Assembly (NCBI GenBank): GCA_003331195.1
Contig: QOOZ01000014.1
Coordinates: forward strand, 45,652 to 109,651
DNA: 64,000 bases
Source: Puniceicoccaceae bacterium
GTDB lineage: Bacteria; Verrucomicrobiota; Verrucomicrobiia; Opitutales; Coraliomargaritaceae
Direction: 5' to 3'
Positions 36,096-46,628 of this stretch are shown here, in pieces. Below the pieces are notes generated by a model. The model was not told where the DNA came from and ran no database searches. It saw only the letters and a program-made list of their open reading frames with translations. Made by a program: the position numbers and the translations under genes. Each line of letters starts with the position of its first letter. Positions within the stretch are counted from its first letter, which is position 1.

Positions 36096-37469
36096 ATGTC
36101 AGTAACAATTTTAATCGTCGATGACGAAAAAAACACCCGCGAGGGGCTGAGCATAGCCCTTGAAGAGGAGTATGAGGTGTATATGGCCTCGGGCGCAGAC
36201 GAGGCCTTCAACCTGATGGAGGCTGAGACTTTTGACATCGTGTTGACAGATCTACGCATGGTGGGTAAGTCGGGACTTAAGGTTATAGACCGTGCCATTA
36301 CCCTACCAAATCGGCCAATATGTATCATGATGACTGCCTATGGTAATGTGGAAACAGCGGTCGAAGCCATGCGACGCGGCGCCTTCGACTTCTTGACTAA
36401 GCCTGTTAGTCTAGAAAAATTGGAAATCTTAATCAAAAGGGCGCTTCAGAGTCGCCGGATCGAGGCTGAAAACGTTGTCCTGCACGAGCGACTCGACAAG
36501 AAGTATAGCTTCGATGGCATCGTTGGTAACTCAACTGGCCTCATTGACGTGCTTGATAAAGTCAAACTCGTGGCGCCTTCCAAGGCAACCGTTCTACTCG
36601 AAGGAGAGACTGGTACGGGTAAAGAACTCGTCGCCCAAGCTATCCACCAAAATAGTAACCGCGCTCGCCAAGCCTTTGTCCCAGTGCACTGTGCAGCCTT
36701 GGCAGCTAATTTGCTTGAAAGCGAGCTCTTCGGGCACGAGAAAGGCGCTTATACGGGTGCGAGCGAGCGTAGGATTGGTCGTTTTGAGGCGGCCGGCGGA
36801 GGTACACTATTTCTCGATGAAATCGGCGAAATCGATTCAGCGACGCAAGTTAAACTTCTGCGCTTCCTTGAGACCCGCAGTTTTGAGCGCTTAGGCAGCT
36901 CGAAACCGATCCAAGTCGACGTGCGGCTCGTCTGCGCGACGAATCGTAATCTGACTGAGATGGCCAAGCGCGGCGAGTTCCGTGAGGATTTGCTGTATCG
37001 GCTCAACGTTATTACAATACACCTCCCGCCACTGCGCGAGCGTCGTGAGGACCTACCTCTACTTCTCAACCACTACATTGATTCCTTTGCCGAAGAAAAT
37101 GAGCTACCTCCCATCGATCTGACCGAAGGCGCGATCAAAGTGCTTCGAGACTATCGCTGGCCAGGTAACATTCGAGAGTTGCGTAATTTCTGCGAAAACA
37201 CCGTCGTGCTCAAGCGGGGTAACGAGCTCACCGAATATGATCTTGACCCCAAATACCACAACCAGAGCGAGACATCGACGGATGAAGAGCCGCAGTCGCT
37301 TTCCAGTAGCCCGACATTGCGCAAAGAGGAAAATGAAAAACGCCTCCTACGTAACGCGCTGATTAAAGTCAACGGTAACCGCACCCACGCTGCTGAGCTC
37401 ATGGGCATAAGCCGCCGTACTCTCCACCGTAAACTTATTAAATGGCCTGAACTCGACATACATAAGTAG
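36096..37469 (+). CDS. NtrC-type sigma-54-dependent response regulator
   Basis: The 457-residue protein has a receiver (ILIVDDEKN, phosphoacceptor Asp52 in VLTDLRM, Lys in FLTKPVSL), an AAA+ sigma-54 activator domain with EGETGTGKELVAQAIHQ, GAYTGASERRIGRF (a GAFTGA variant with Tyr) and GGTLFLDEIGEI, and a Fis-type helix-turn-helix (NRTHAAELMGISRRTLHRK). The start is ATG 36096 after an upstream extension. No partner histidine kinase is nearby. It is divergent from the Bat operon, so a regulatory tie is plausible but unproven. Confidence 0.92.
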   Translation: MSVTILIVDDEKNTREGLSIALEEEYEVYMASGADEAFNLMEAETFDIVLTDLRMVGKSGLKVIDRAITLPNRPICIMMTAYGNVETAVEAMRRGAFDFLTKPVSLEKLEILIKRALQSRRIEAENVVLHERLDKKYSFDGIVGNSTGLIDVLDKVKLVAPSKATVLLEGETGTGKELVAQAIHQNSNRARQAFVPVHCAALAANLLESELFGHEKGAYTGASERRIGRFEAAGGGTLFLDEIGEIDSATQVKLLRFLETRSFERLGSSKPIQVDVRLVCATNRNLTEMAKRGEFREDLLYRLNVITIHLPPLRERREDLPLLLNHYIDSFAEENELPPIDLTEGAIKVLRDYRWPGNIRELRNFCENTVVLKRGNELTEYDLDPKYHNQSETSTDEEPQSLSSSPTLRKEENEKRLLRNALIKVNGNRTHAAELMGISRRTLHRKLIKWPELDIHK

Positions 37470-37563
37470 CGTAGGCTAGCTCCCTCTTAGAGTTTGACTC
37501 TCATCAGCCATCATTCAAATATGGAATAGTTGACTGCCTCTAACTACCCCAGCACAATCGACC

Positions 37564-38433
37564 ATGAACTTTGGTAAAACACTTTTACTCCTTCCGCTTT
37601 CATTGATTGTGACAATGCAAGCTGAAGAAATTCGCATAGCTGCATCCGACCTGCTGGCTGACTATATCAAAGCGCCACTTAAGGCCTACGCCGCTGAAAA
37701 TGACTTTACTTTTGTCGTGGATAGCATCGGTAGTTTGCCTGCGCTTGACCGCTTACGTTCTGATGAGATCGATCTCGCCATTATTGCAGTGCCAGAGGGG
37801 GACGAAGTGCCGCGCGATGAATTTAATGTCTATCCTTTTGCCTACGACGTTGCCGTAATTGTAGTGAATGGTAGTAACCCCATCGACGAAATTAGTGTTG
37901 CTCGCCTCGGGGGAATTTTTGGTTCCAACGAAGAGCTGAATATCAATACTTGGGGCGAGCTCGGGCTATCCGGCTGGGGTAGTCGCAATATTAAGGCGCT
38001 CGCCGGCACAAGCGATGAGAGTATCGCCTTGGAGCTTTTTAAGTATAGTATCTTAAAAGGTGGCCTTTTGAAACCCAAGATGTCCATGGTCAAAGATTCC
38101 GAAGTCGAGGATTTACTCCGCTCTGATACTGCTTCTATCGCCATTCTCTCTCGCATGCCGGAGAATAAAAATATCAAAGTCCTCATGGTCTCATCTGATA
38201 GCAACACCTATGCACCTGCCTTCGGCCCAACCGACGATAACGTGCACTATGGCGACTACCCTATTCGACTCGCTTTCTACATCGTTCATAATCTGCGAGA
38301 TTATGCCAAACTTCGCTCCACAATTCGCGAACTGCTCAATGACGAAGTCGCCAATAGCCTCCGCACCAACGACCTTATCGCCCTGCCTCAAACTGTGCGC
38401 CGTAAGTTTCTGATCGACCTTGATTTAGAGTAA
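37564..38433 (+). CDS. PstS-like periplasmic substrate-binding protein
   Basis: The 289-residue exported protein has a signal peptide (residues 1-19) and type II periplasmic-binding features: EIRIAASDLLADYIKAPLKA, VVDSIGSLPALDRLRSDEID, YPFAYDVAVIVVNGSNPIDE. This resembles PstS-type phosphate-binding proteins. The usual PstS strand ISxGSG is altered. No permease or ATPase genes flank it, so it may act as a sensor or serve a distant transporter. It lies 94 bases after the NtrC-type gene, same strand. Confidence 0.72.
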   Translation: MNFGKTLLLLPLSLIVTMQAEEIRIAASDLLADYIKAPLKAYAAENDFTFVVDSIGSLPALDRLRSDEIDLAIIAVPEGDEVPRDEFNVYPFAYDVAVIVVNGSNPIDEISVARLGGIFGSNEELNINTWGELGLSGWGSRNIKALAGTSDESIALELFKYSILKGGLLKPKMSMVKDSEVEDLLRSDTASIAILSRMPENKNIKVLMVSSDSNTYAPAFGPTDDNVHYGDYPIRLAFYIVHNLRDYAKLRSTIRELLNDEVANSLRTNDLIALPQTVRRKFLIDLDLE

Positions 38434-38524
38434 AAATCTTCAGCTGAGGTAGTCTTTAAATTTTTCTAAAAACACGTTGACATGAGAGGTCGGTCATAGA
38501 TTCTTCCCACCTTTCCCGAATAAA

Positions 38525-38600
<76 letters not shown>

Positions 38601-38610
38601 TTTTCTTAAA

Positions 38611-38639
38611 GGTCTCCGAGAATGTCGGAGGCCTTTCTT
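38611..38639 (+). terminator. Rho-independent terminator after tRNA-Gly
   Basis: GGTCTCCGA (38611-38619) pairs with TCGGAGGCC (38625-38633), nine pairs with one G-T, around a short loop; TTTCTT follows. It lies 10 bases after the tRNA CCA. Confidence 0.8.
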
Positions 38640-38765
38640 ATGCAATAGAGGGTCTATCCACGGACGACCGTTACGCACTAAACAGTAATTGGGCTGGCCG
38701 ATATCTGGGAGTCAGGGTTGAGCCAGTCATTCTACTTTTGCGATACACTTAACTAGTAATCCTTA

Positions 38766-39962
38766 TTATTCTATCGGTAAGTCAATCAACTGCCAAGGTA
38801 GGCCTCGCAGATTAAGCTCTTCCATGAAGGGGTCTGGATCGCGCTGCTCCATATTCCATACGCCAGGCTCCTTCCAGAGACCTTTAAGTATCATCTTTGC
38901 GCCAATCATTGCGGGCACTCCCGTGGTGTAGCTGATCGCTTGGCTGGAGACTTCTTTAAAGCACTCTTGGTGGTCGCAACTGTTATAGATGAAGACTCGC
39001 TTTTTCTTGCCGTCTTTGTTACCCACTATATCGCAACCGATGCAGGTCTTACCTGTCGTCCTTGGCCCTAAGCTTGCAGGGTCGGGGAGTACCGCTTTGA
39101 GAAACTCGATCGGTTGGACTTTCTGCCCCTTAAACTCGATCGGCTCAATCGAAGTCATGCCGACGTTTTCCAGCACCTTGAGGTGGGTGAGATACTTCTT
39201 CGAAAAGGTCATCCAGAAACGAATGCGTTTCAGGCCTTTGATGTTCTGGCTGAGTGATTCCATCTCCTCGTGATAGAGAAGGTAGGCATCTTGCGGCCCG
39301 ACGATTGGGAAGTCGTAGACTTGGTGTATGCTCATGGGTTCGACTTCCTTCCATTCGCCTTCTTCCCAGTAGCGTCCATTTTGGGTAATCTCACGGATGT
39401 TGATCTCCGGGTTGAAGTTGGTCGCAAAGTGGTAGCCGTGGTCACCCGCATTGGCGTCTAGGATATCGATTGTATCGATCTCATCAAAAAGGTGTTTTTG
39501 TGCGTAGGCGCAAAAGACATTTGTCACGCCGGGATCGAAACCCGAGCCGAGTAGTGCAGTCAGCCCTGCTTCTTTGAAGCTGTCTTGGTAAGCCCATTGC
39601 CATTTGTACTCAAACTTGGCTTCTTCGTGCGGTTCGTAGTTAGCGGTATCCATGTAGTGAACGCCCGCGATTAGACATGCATCCATCAGTGCAAGGTCTT
39701 GGTAGGGCAGGGCGACGTTAATCAAAAGTTCTGGTTTTTCAGCCTGTAGAAACTCTGTTGTCGCAGCGACATCGTCGGCATCCAGCGCCGCGGTGCGAAT
39801 CGTGATGTTTTGCGTGGCCTTAACATCTGCAGCGATCACCTCGCACTTGGTAACTGTGCGTGAAGCGAGCACGATTTCAGTAAAAACATCCGGAAGCTGT
39901 GCGCACTTTTGCGCGACCACATTGCCGACTCCCCCGGCACCTATAATGACTACTTTTGACAT
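38766..39962 (-). CDS. Carboxynorspermidine/carboxyspermidine dehydrogenase
   Basis: This saccharopine-dehydrogenase-like enzyme (398 residues) has a Rossmann start, KVVIIGAGGVGNVVAQKCAQ, the segment INVALPYQDLALMDACLIAG, and GFDPGVTNVFCAYAQKHLF, typical of carboxyspermidine dehydrogenases. These join putrescine or diaminopropane to aspartate semialdehyde using NADPH; NspC then decarboxylates the product. nspC is not in the window. The presence of aguA and aguB fits a spermidine route of this kind. It stands alone between tRNA-Gly and msrB. Confidence 0.88.
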   Translation of the reverse strand: MSKVVIIGAGGVGNVVAQKCAQLPDVFTEIVLASRTVTKCEVIAADVKATQNITIRTAALDADDVAATTEFLQAEKPELLINVALPYQDLALMDACLIAGVHYMDTANYEPHEEAKFEYKWQWAYQDSFKEAGLTALLGSGFDPGVTNVFCAYAQKHLFDEIDTIDILDANAGDHGYHFATNFNPEINIREITQNGRYWEEGEWKEVEPMSIHQVYDFPIVGPQDAYLLYHEEMESLSQNIKGLKRIRFWMTFSKKYLTHLKVLENVGMTSIEPIEFKGQKVQPIEFLKAVLPDPASLGPRTTGKTCIGCDIVGNKDGKKKRVFIYNSCDHQECFKEVSSQAISYTTGVPAMIGAKMILKGLWKEPGVWNMEQRDPDPFMEELNLRGLPWQLIDLPIE

Positions 39963-40129
39963 GTCCCTAGCATAAGTCGAAGCGAAGTAGGTTCTTCAAG
40001 AATATTCATCATGGCGGCGTAGGCTCCTACGTGACTGGGAAACGGCCTTCTCACATCGAATCGCGAATAGGCGTCGTTGACGAATTGCATTCACGGGAAT
40101 AGTCCCTATTGTTTTAATTATCGTTTACT

Positions 40130-40762
40130 ATGAAAACACAATCTAACTTCCATAGTTATGGTCCTGTGGCGCTCATTGCCCTATTGACCTTTGCCCTTCT
40201 TACTTTTGCCATGCCTGAAAAACCTATACCGCCTAGTCCAGATCCTGGGACTGATGTCGATGTGAACGCATGTGCCTCCGCTTGCGGTCTGCCCTCGCAT
40301 GTCGACCTTAGCAGCGGCGATTTTCCTGTGCAACGGACAGAAGCTGAGTGGAAAGAGCGCCTCACCGATGTCCAATATCGAGTCGCCCGCGACCATGGAA
40401 CAGAGCGGCCCTTTACCAATCCCTTCAATGACAATAAAGCGACTGGGCTCTATCGCTGTATTGGCTGCGAAACACCCCTGTTCAGCAGCACTGATAAGTT
40501 CGATTCAGGCACGGGTTGGCCTAGCTTTGTTCAACCGATCGACGAGCGCACCTTAGGTGAGACGCGCGATACCAGCTACGGTATGGTGCGCGTGGAGGTG
40601 CATTGCAATGTCTGCGGATCACATCAAGGCCATGTCTTTCCCGATGGCCCCAAGCCCACAGGTTTACGCTATTGCATTAATTCCGCATCGCTTAGCTTTG
40701 TGGAAGCTGAATCACCCGAGGCGGTGAAAGCACTCGTCAAGGAGTGGTATCAAGCGGAGTAG
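40130..40762 (+). CDS. msrB: Exported peptide-methionine (R)-S-oxide reductase
   Basis: The 210-residue product starts with a hydrophobic segment (residues 13-28), so it is secreted or membrane-anchored, and then a Pro-rich linker with a Cys pair (NACASACG). The MsrB domain, from about 70, has zinc sites CIGC and [22 protein letters not shown], and catalytic Cys182 in [11 protein letters not shown]. It repairs oxidised methionine, here probably in the envelope. msrA is encoded 9 kb away. Confidence 0.92.
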   Translation: MKTQSNFHSYGPVALIALLTFALLTFAMPEKPIPPSPDPGTDVDVNACASACGLPSHVDLSSGDFPVQRTEAEWKERLTDVQYRVARDHGTERPFTNPFNDNKATGLYRCIGCETPLFSSTDKFDSGTGWPSFVQPIDERTLGETRDTSYGMVRVEVHCNVCGSHQGHVFPDGPKPTGLRYCINSASLSFVEAESPEAVKALVKEWYQAE

Positions 40763-40812
40763 CTGACCGGTCTTTAGCCATACCATCCACAACGATTCAC
40801 ATTGTCGTGCGA

Positions 40813-41550
40813 CTACTCGGGCATCTTAATGTCGTAAATATAGCCGATGCCATGCACGGTGCGGAAGGCATCAAGCGTCAGGCTGTGACGTTTGTAAAGT
40901 TCGCGAATTTTCACTATATATTGATCAAGCGAGCGGCTACGCACATCGGCGTGGATTCCCCAGACTGAGTGGATCAAATTCTTGCGAGTAAGCACCTTGT
41001 TTGGGTGGCTAGCAAGGTAGACAAAGATGCCTAACTCCTTGCGACCGATGCTTTCGATTTCGCCGTCGGCAAAGGTCACTTCGAGTCGATGTGGATTCAC
41101 CTCAGCACCGCAAAATTCAAATGCTTTGTCGGTGGTGGAAGCATTTTGCGTGATTTCACTATCGTGCACGGTTTCTGCGCGGCGGAGCACGGCCTTGATC
41201 CGTGCAATTAGCTCGGGAAATCCAAAAGGTTTTGTGATGTAGTCGTCACCACCCATTTCGAGGGCATTCACTTTTTTGATTTTGTTGTTTTCACCCGTCA
41301 GAAATATGATGGGCGTCTTGTCACCCGCTTTACGTAGATCGGACATCAGGTTGAAGCCAGTGTCGTCAGGAAGGTGAACATCGAGTAGGATGAGGTTGGC
41401 GAAATTGTTCTTTAAGAACCGCGCTACGTGGCTCGCTTCATGGCAGACTTGACTCTGCATCCCTGCCACTTCTAGCTGCGTCGCGATTAGCGTGGAGAGG
41501 TCTTTATCATCTTCTGCGATGATGATGCGTGGCTTTGGTGTTTGATTCAT
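40813..41550 (-). CDS. OmpR/PhoB-type response regulator
   Basis: The 245-residue protein has a receiver (RIIIAEDDKDLS, phosphoacceptor Asp57 in ILLDVHLPDDTG, Lys in YITKPFGFPELIARI) and a winged-helix effector domain (ANTESIGRKELGIFVYLASH-like region: SIGRKELGIFVYLASHPNKV, then LDQYIVKIRELYKRH). No histidine kinase lies next to it, so it is an orphan here. The bcp gene lies upstream on the same strand, 11 bases away, suggesting co-transcription with oxidative-stress functions. Confidence 0.92.
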   Translation of the reverse strand: MNQTPKPRIIIAEDDKDLSTLIATQLEVAGMQSQVCHEASHVARFLKNNFANLILLDVHLPDDTGFNLMSDLRKAGDKTPIIFLTGENNKIKKVNALEMGGDDYITKPFGFPELIARIKAVLRRAETVHDSEITQNASTTDKAFEFCGAEVNPHRLEVTFADGEIESIGRKELGIFVYLASHPNKVLTRKNLIHSVWGIHADVRSRSLDQYIVKIRELYKRHSLTLDAFRTVHGIGYIYDIKMPE

Positions 41551-41561
41551 CTTGTTATGAC

Positions 41562-42038
41562 CTAATTAGAAAGTGCCGCGAGGTCAGCTAGGACTTCGCG
41601 GGCGTGGGCATCTGGTTTTACTTTACAGTAAGTTTTGAGGATCAATCCGTCCGCCCCAATTAGAAAGGACATGCGGTGAATCCCGTCGTAAATTTTACCC
41701 ATAAATTTCTTTTCACCATAGACGCCGTAGGCATTGGCTAGTTCCAGTTCGGTATCGGCGATCAGTGGAAAGGGGAGGCCATATTTTTTCCGAAATTTGT
41801 CATGTGAGCGTTCGTCGTCCTTACTCACTCCGATGACTTTGAGTCCAGCACTGGCAAATTCGCTCCACGTATCACGGATTGCACAGGCCTCTGTTGTGCA
41901 GCCTGGCGTGTCGTCCTTTGGGTAGAAATACAATAGGCAGGGCTGATCAAGACTCTCTAGCGAGCAAGTTTCTCCAGCTTCCGTCAATTGGAAGCTAGGG
42001 GCTTTTTTTCCTGCAGCGAGTGGTGTTGGTTTGTCCAT
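41562..42038 (-). CDS. bcp: Thiol peroxidase Bcp (peroxiredoxin)
   Basis: Bcp reduces hydroperoxides. The 158 residues carry FYPKDDTPGCTTEACAIRDT with peroxidatic Cys47 and a resolving Cys52, as in atypical two-Cys Bcp proteins, and VIGVSKDDERSHDKFRKKYG. Length and order are typical. The response-regulator gene follows 11 bases downstream. Confidence 0.94.
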   Translation of the reverse strand: MDKPTPLAAGKKAPSFQLTEAGETCSLESLDQPCLLYFYPKDDTPGCTTEACAIRDTWSEFASAGLKVIGVSKDDERSHDKFRKKYGLPFPLIADTELELANAYGVYGEKKFMGKIYDGIHRMSFLIGADGLILKTYCKVKPDAHAREVLADLAALSN

Positions 42039-42188
42039 CAGTTTACTAAATAGATATGCTAATATTAAGAGACTACCTACTAATGGTCGATTTATTAATA
42101 CTTATTTTATTAGATAAAGCCTATGCAAAGGCTGTATTTCTCAAATTTAGCCTTGTGCCGAAAGCGTCCTACGACAGCTTTTGCGGTC

Positions 42189-43070
42189 ATGGAAAACAAG
42201 CCATTACTCATGCTCGGTCTGCCCAAAGGTAGCCTTCAAGACTCCACAATCAAACTTTTTGGTAAAGCGGGCTTCAACATTTCAGTGAGCTCCCGCTCTT
42301 ACCGTCCGTCGATCGATGACGAAGAGTTAGACGGTCGCTTCGTGCGTGCCCAAGAGGTCAGTCGTTACGTCGAGCATGGTTACTTCGACTGTGGCCTCAC
42401 TGGCCAAGACTGGGTTAAAGAAAACGATTCTGACGTGGTCGAAGTATGTAGCCTCGTTTACAGTCGTGCATCCAACAAGCGCTCTAAGTGGATCATTGCC
42501 GTCCCCGAGTCCTCTACCGTGCAGACGGTCAAAGACCTGGAAGGCAAGCGTATCGCCACCGAGGTGGTCAACATCACTCGTCAGTATCTCAAGGACAATG
42601 GTGTTAGCGCTGAGGTCGAGTTCTCTTGGGGCGCGACCGAGGTCAAAGTGCCCGATCTTGTCGATGCTATCGTCGATCTCACCGAAACCGGTAACTCGAT
42701 CCGTGCAAACAAGCTGCGCATCGTCGACACGATTCTCTACACTAACACTGTGTTGATTGCCAACAAGGTCTCCTGGGAAAACCCTGCGAAGCGCAAGAAA
42801 ATCGAAAACATTGCACTGCTTCTTACCTCTGCGCTTGAAGCCAATAGTAAAGTTGGCCTCAAGCTCAACATCGAGAAGTCCAAGCTTGAAGCGATCCTCA
42901 CCGATCTGCCCGCACTGCGTAACCCGACAATTAACCGCCTTGCTGATGAGTCCTGGGTCGCCATCGACACTATCTTAGACGAGAAAGTTGTGCGCGAGAT
43001 AATTCCCGAACTCAAGGAGCGTGGTGCCGAGGGGATTATCGAATACCCACTAAACAAGGTAGTTTTTTAG
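42189..43070 (+). CDS. hisG: ATP phosphoribosyltransferase, long form
   Basis: HisG catalyses the first step of histidine synthesis. The 293-residue product (start ATG 42189; the frame opens at 42123 but the upstream part is unlike the family) has [20 protein letters not shown], the PRPP motif [20 protein letters not shown] and [12 protein letters not shown]. Its length and the C-terminal region match the long form, which carries a regulatory domain for histidine feedback. Other his genes except hisN are absent. Confidence 0.93.
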   Translation: MENKPLLMLGLPKGSLQDSTIKLFGKAGFNISVSSRSYRPSIDDEELDGRFVRAQEVSRYVEHGYFDCGLTGQDWVKENDSDVVEVCSLVYSRASNKRSKWIIAVPESSTVQTVKDLEGKRIATEVVNITRQYLKDNGVSAEVEFSWGATEVKVPDLVDAIVDLTETGNSIRANKLRIVDTILYTNTVLIANKVSWENPAKRKKIENIALLLTSALEANSKVGLKLNIEKSKLEAILTDLPALRNPTINRLADESWVAIDTILDEKVVREIIPELKERGAEGIIEYPLNKVVF

Positions 43071-43162
43071 TTTAATCACGCCAGTCTCTTACCTTGCTAC
43101 GTAAAGCTAGCCTCCAAGGTTCGAACAGGGCGACCGCTACATTACTTAGGATTATTAAGCTA

Positions 43163-44047
43163 ATGCCGCACGAATATACTGCACGCCAAGTTCGCATCGC
43201 TCTCATCCAAGGTCGCGAGCAGGGCAACTCCACCGCTGATCTGGACTATACCGTTGCGCGCATCCGAGAGGCGGCCGCCTCTGGCGCGCAGATCGTCTGC
43301 ACGCAGGAGTTGTTCAATACACCCTATTTCTGCCGAACGCAGGACACTGAGCCTTTTGATCTAGCAGAGCCAATTCCCGGCGCGACTACGGAGCTACTTG
43401 AAGCCCTCGCAGGCGAACTTGGTATCGTCATTATCGCCGCACTCTTCGAGCGCCGCGCTTCGGGCGTCTACCATAACACCGCCGCCGTGATTGATGCGGA
43501 TGGTCGTTATCTAGGCAAATACCGGAAAATGCATATTCCTCAAGATCCTGGTTATGAGGAAAAATTTTATTTTTCCCCTGGCGACCTCGGTTACAAAGTC
43601 TGGGACACTAAGTTTGGTAAGATCTCCGTCCTAATTTGCTGGGATCAATGGTATCCTGAAGCTGCTCGACTCGCTGCCCTCGCTGGAGCCGAGATCATTT
43701 TTTATCCGACAGCCATCGGTTGGCTCCCTGAGGAAAAAGCTGAACTCGGCGATGCTCAGCACACAGCTTGGGAGGCTGTTCAGCGCGGGCATGCTGTGGC
43801 CAATGGCTGTTACGTCGCGGCGGTTAACCGCACTGGCGTCGAAGGAGAAACTGAATTCTGGGGACAAAGTTTCGTCTCTGATTTCTACGGGCAGATCGTC
43901 GGGCGCGCCCCTGTGGGTGAAGAGCACATACTAATCGCCGACTGCGACCTCAAAGCCCTCGAAGACATGCGTCGCACATGGCCATTCTTCCGCGACCGCC
44001 GCATCGATACCTACGATGGCATGACGAGTCGCATGATTGACGAGTAG
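43163..44047 (+). CDS. aguB: N-carbamoylputrescine amidase
   Basis: AguB hydrolyses N-carbamoylputrescine to putrescine. The 294-residue nitrilase-fold protein has Glu in VCTQELFNTPYFC, Lys in YRKMHIPQDPGYEEKFYFSP, and catalytic Cys in VLICWDQWYPEAARLAALAG, plus GWLPEEKAELGDAQHTAWE, a marker of this clade. The start is ATG 43163, since the frame upstream (43094) is unlike the family. It follows hisG by about 90 bases. Confidence 0.94.
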   Translation: MPHEYTARQVRIALIQGREQGNSTADLDYTVARIREAAASGAQIVCTQELFNTPYFCRTQDTEPFDLAEPIPGATTELLEALAGELGIVIIAALFERRASGVYHNTAAVIDADGRYLGKYRKMHIPQDPGYEEKFYFSPGDLGYKVWDTKFGKISVLICWDQWYPEAARLAALAGAEIIFYPTAIGWLPEEKAELGDAQHTAWEAVQRGHAVANGCYVAAVNRTGVEGETEFWGQSFVSDFYGQIVGRAPVGEEHILIADCDLKALEDMRRTWPFFRDRRIDTYDGMTSRMIDE

Positions 44048-44053
44048 CGTGCG

Positions 44054-46552
44054 CTAGCGATTTCCCTTATTGCGCTTATTTTTTTTTGGGCGCTTAGTGA
44101 TTACTTTGCCTTCGGCAGAAGGCTTCTTTTCTTGTATGGACTTCTTCTTAGGTTTTCTTCGGGTCAAGGTCTTCGCGGCTTTCTCGCGAGGGCTACGTTC
44201 TAAACTTTTAGATGAGCGCGCCTGGTCTATCTTGCGATGGCTTTTGAATGGTTTGCCAGGTTTTTTGCCTTTGTCGCGAGCGTCCGATAAGACGACGCGG
44301 AAGTCGATCTGCCGCTTGAAGCGATCCACGCGTTCGACTTGGACCATGATATATTGGCCGAGTGCGTAGGCGCGCTTTTTACGGCGCCCGATCAGCGCGG
44401 TGCCCTCCGAGTTTGGATGGTAGAAGTCGTCGTCGAGTGTAGAAATATGCACCATCCCATAGGCTAGTGTATCAGTCAGCTCTACGAAGAGACCGTGGTT
44501 TTTCACATCCGTGATGATAGCTTTGAAATGTTGTTTCTGCTCTTTTTGTAATTCGCGGTCGTAGAATTCGAGAAGCTTTGTTTTGACGGATTCGCGTTCG
44601 GCGTCGACTGAGTTACGTTCACTCACACTGATGTGATCGCCGAGGCTTTCGAGCTTACCTTGCTTGTAGCTAATCTCGGGCGCCACCAGGGCAGAGTCGG
44701 CGCGAGTCTTACAGAGATAGCCGTCGAGTATGCGATGGACGATTAGGTCGGAGTAGCGGCGGATGGGCGATGTGAAATGTGTATAATCGGGCTTCGAGAG
44801 GCCGTAGTGACCGTCGGCGGAGGCACGGTATTGTGCTTGCTTCAAGCTGCGAAGAACATGGATCTTAAGGGTGTAGCCTTGCGGGTGTTCTTTCAGCTTT
44901 TTGAGTAGTAAGGTCATCTCGCGCGGCTTTTGCAGATTGCCGCACTGCACACCGAAGCTCTGCATGGTCTCGCGTAGCTCTTTGAGTTTTTCTTCCTCTG
45001 GCTCATCGTGCACGCGATAGATACAGGGGGTGTTCTGCTTCTTCATGGTGCGGGCGACTTGCTCGTTGGCTGAGAGCATAAACTCTTCAATCAGTTGATG
45101 GCTTTCGTCGTTGAACTCTTTTTCTATTCGGTCTGCATAGCCATCCTCGTCGACATAGATTTTGACCGATGTCATGTCGAGGTCGAGCGAGCCTTTGCCG
45201 AAACGGCGTTCACGTAGCTGTTTGGCGATGTGCCAGAGCTTGCCGATGTATTTCTTCAGCGTGGCCATCTCTTCTTCGGTCACATCGTCCAGTGAGCGTC
45301 CGGTGGAACCAGTCTGATGTTTTGGTGGCAGGGGCGTCTTGCGTATCTCAGCTAAGTCGTCCTGCTGCATGAAGGCGTAGGCCTGTTTGTAGGTAAGGCG
45401 CTTGTTGCTGTTTATGACGGTATTGGCAAACTTAACCTCGGTAATGTCGGCGTTGTCGTTGAAGGTGATGAAACAAGTCTTGGTCAGACGGTCTTCGCCC
45501 TCGACGAGTGAGCAGAGACCGTTGGAGAGTGCGTGTGGCAACATGGGGATAACTGTGCCGACGAGATAGGTGCTGTTACCGCGCTCTTGAGCCTCGCGGT
45601 CAAGTGGTGAGCCAGGTTTTACGTAGGCACTCACGTCGGCGATGTGGACGCCTACGCGAGTTTTACTATCTTCAAGAAGCTCGAGCGAGAGGGCGTCATC
45701 AAAATCTTTTGCATCATCGGGATCGATGGTGAAGGTAAAAAGGTCGCGGCAGTCTTGGCGATTTCCGATATCTTCCGGGCGCACAACATCGGGTATGCCC
45801 TTGGTCTGTTGTTCCACCGCTGAGGGGAATTTTGGATTAAGGTCGTATTTGTATAGAATGGCTTTGAACTCGGCATCGGGTTCGTGAGTTCGACCGAGTA
45901 TTTCTATTATCTCACCTTCCGGGTTGAGGTGGCGCTGTTTCCACTCGAGCATTTTGACCACGACCTTGTCGCCTACTTTAGGTATGGGTTTGAGGCCAGA
46001 ATTTTTTGGATCGGGCACAAGAATATCATGAATGATGCGCGGATCGTCGGGGATCACATAGATGGCATGTTTAGCCTGTTCGAGGGTGCCGGGGATGGTG
46101 GTACGGGCGCGTTTGAGTATACGGATGACACGGACATTGGGTTTCTCGTCTGGCTTGTATTCGGGGCGCTGTTGACGGCCTTTGCCTCGAAAGGGACGGC
46201 GATGATCTTCGACCTTGCGGGCCAGCACGGTATCGCCGTGCATTGAGACGCCTGTGTCTTCCGATTTGACTGGGTAGCCGTCACCAATGGGATCGGAGTC
46301 TGGAATAAGGATGGCGGAGCCGCTCTGGCGAAAAATTAGGCGACCACTGACGAGGTCGGCATCTTCGGGGATGCAGAGTCGATCCTTTTTGAGCCGAGCG
46401 ATTTCGCCCTGTTCGAGCATTTTGTCGAGTAGTGCATGGGCTTCTTTAGTGGCGTCTTGATCGAGCTTAAGGACGCTAATGATCTCCATGCGGCGCATAG
46501 GTAGGTAGTCTTTGGCTCCGAGGAGTTTGAGTAGTTTTTGGCGTAAATCCAT
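44054..46552 (-). CDS. rnr: Ribonuclease R
   Basis: RNase R is a processive 3'-5' exoribonuclease able to degrade structured RNA. The 832 residues have an N-terminal winged-helix-like region, cold-shock domains, the RNB catalytic core ([19 protein letters not shown] with the metal-binding Asp set, and [20 protein letters not shown]), an S1 domain ([20 protein letters not shown]), and a strongly basic tail of about 80 residues rich in Lys and Arg. The tail is typical of RNase R, though long here. It lies six bases from the end of aguB (convergent). Confidence 0.95.
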   Translation of the reverse strand: MDLRQKLLKLLGAKDYLPMRRMEIISVLKLDQDATKEAHALLDKMLEQGEIARLKKDRLCIPEDADLVSGRLIFRQSGSAILIPDSDPIGDGYPVKSEDTGVSMHGDTVLARKVEDHRRPFRGKGRQQRPEYKPDEKPNVRVIRILKRARTTIPGTLEQAKHAIYVIPDDPRIIHDILVPDPKNSGLKPIPKVGDKVVVKMLEWKQRHLNPEGEIIEILGRTHEPDAEFKAILYKYDLNPKFPSAVEQQTKGIPDVVRPEDIGNRQDCRDLFTFTIDPDDAKDFDDALSLELLEDSKTRVGVHIADVSAYVKPGSPLDREAQERGNSTYLVGTVIPMLPHALSNGLCSLVEGEDRLTKTCFITFNDNADITEVKFANTVINSNKRLTYKQAYAFMQQDDLAEIRKTPLPPKHQTGSTGRSLDDVTEEEMATLKKYIGKLWHIAKQLRERRFGKGSLDLDMTSVKIYVDEDGYADRIEKEFNDESHQLIEEFMLSANEQVARTMKKQNTPCIYRVHDEPEEEKLKELRETMQSFGVQCGNLQKPREMTLLLKKLKEHPQGYTLKIHVLRSLKQAQYRASADGHYGLSKPDYTHFTSPIRRYSDLIVHRILDGYLCKTRADSALVAPEISYKQGKLESLGDHISVSERNSVDAERESVKTKLLEFYDRELQKEQKQHFKAIITDVKNHGLFVELTDTLAYGMVHISTLDDDFYHPNSEGTALIGRRKKRAYALGQYIMVQVERVDRFKRQIDFRVVLSDARDKGKKPGKPFKSHRKIDQARSSKSLERSPREKAAKTLTRRKPKKKSIQEKKPSAEGKVITKRPKKNKRNKGNR

Positions 46553-46603
46553 ATTCGGTAAATTTTTAGAAGCGAAATTCTTATCGCTTTTTGGCTCGTT
46601 GAA

Positions 46604-46625
46604 GGAGCGACAAGAGTGTCGCCCC
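46604..46625. repeat. Short REP-like palindrome upstream of rnr
   Basis: GGAGCGACA (46604-46612) and TGTCGCCCC (46617-46625) form a hairpin with eight of nine pairs around AGAG, between rnr and the unknown gene upstream. It looks like a small dispersed intergenic repeat, but only one copy is seen in this window. Confidence 0.45.
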
Positions 46626-46628
46626 TAC

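Noticed and set aside
38477..38505. Possible promoter of tRNA-Gly
   Set aside because: TTGACA is clear but the -10 at standard spacing is poor; kept only as a note.
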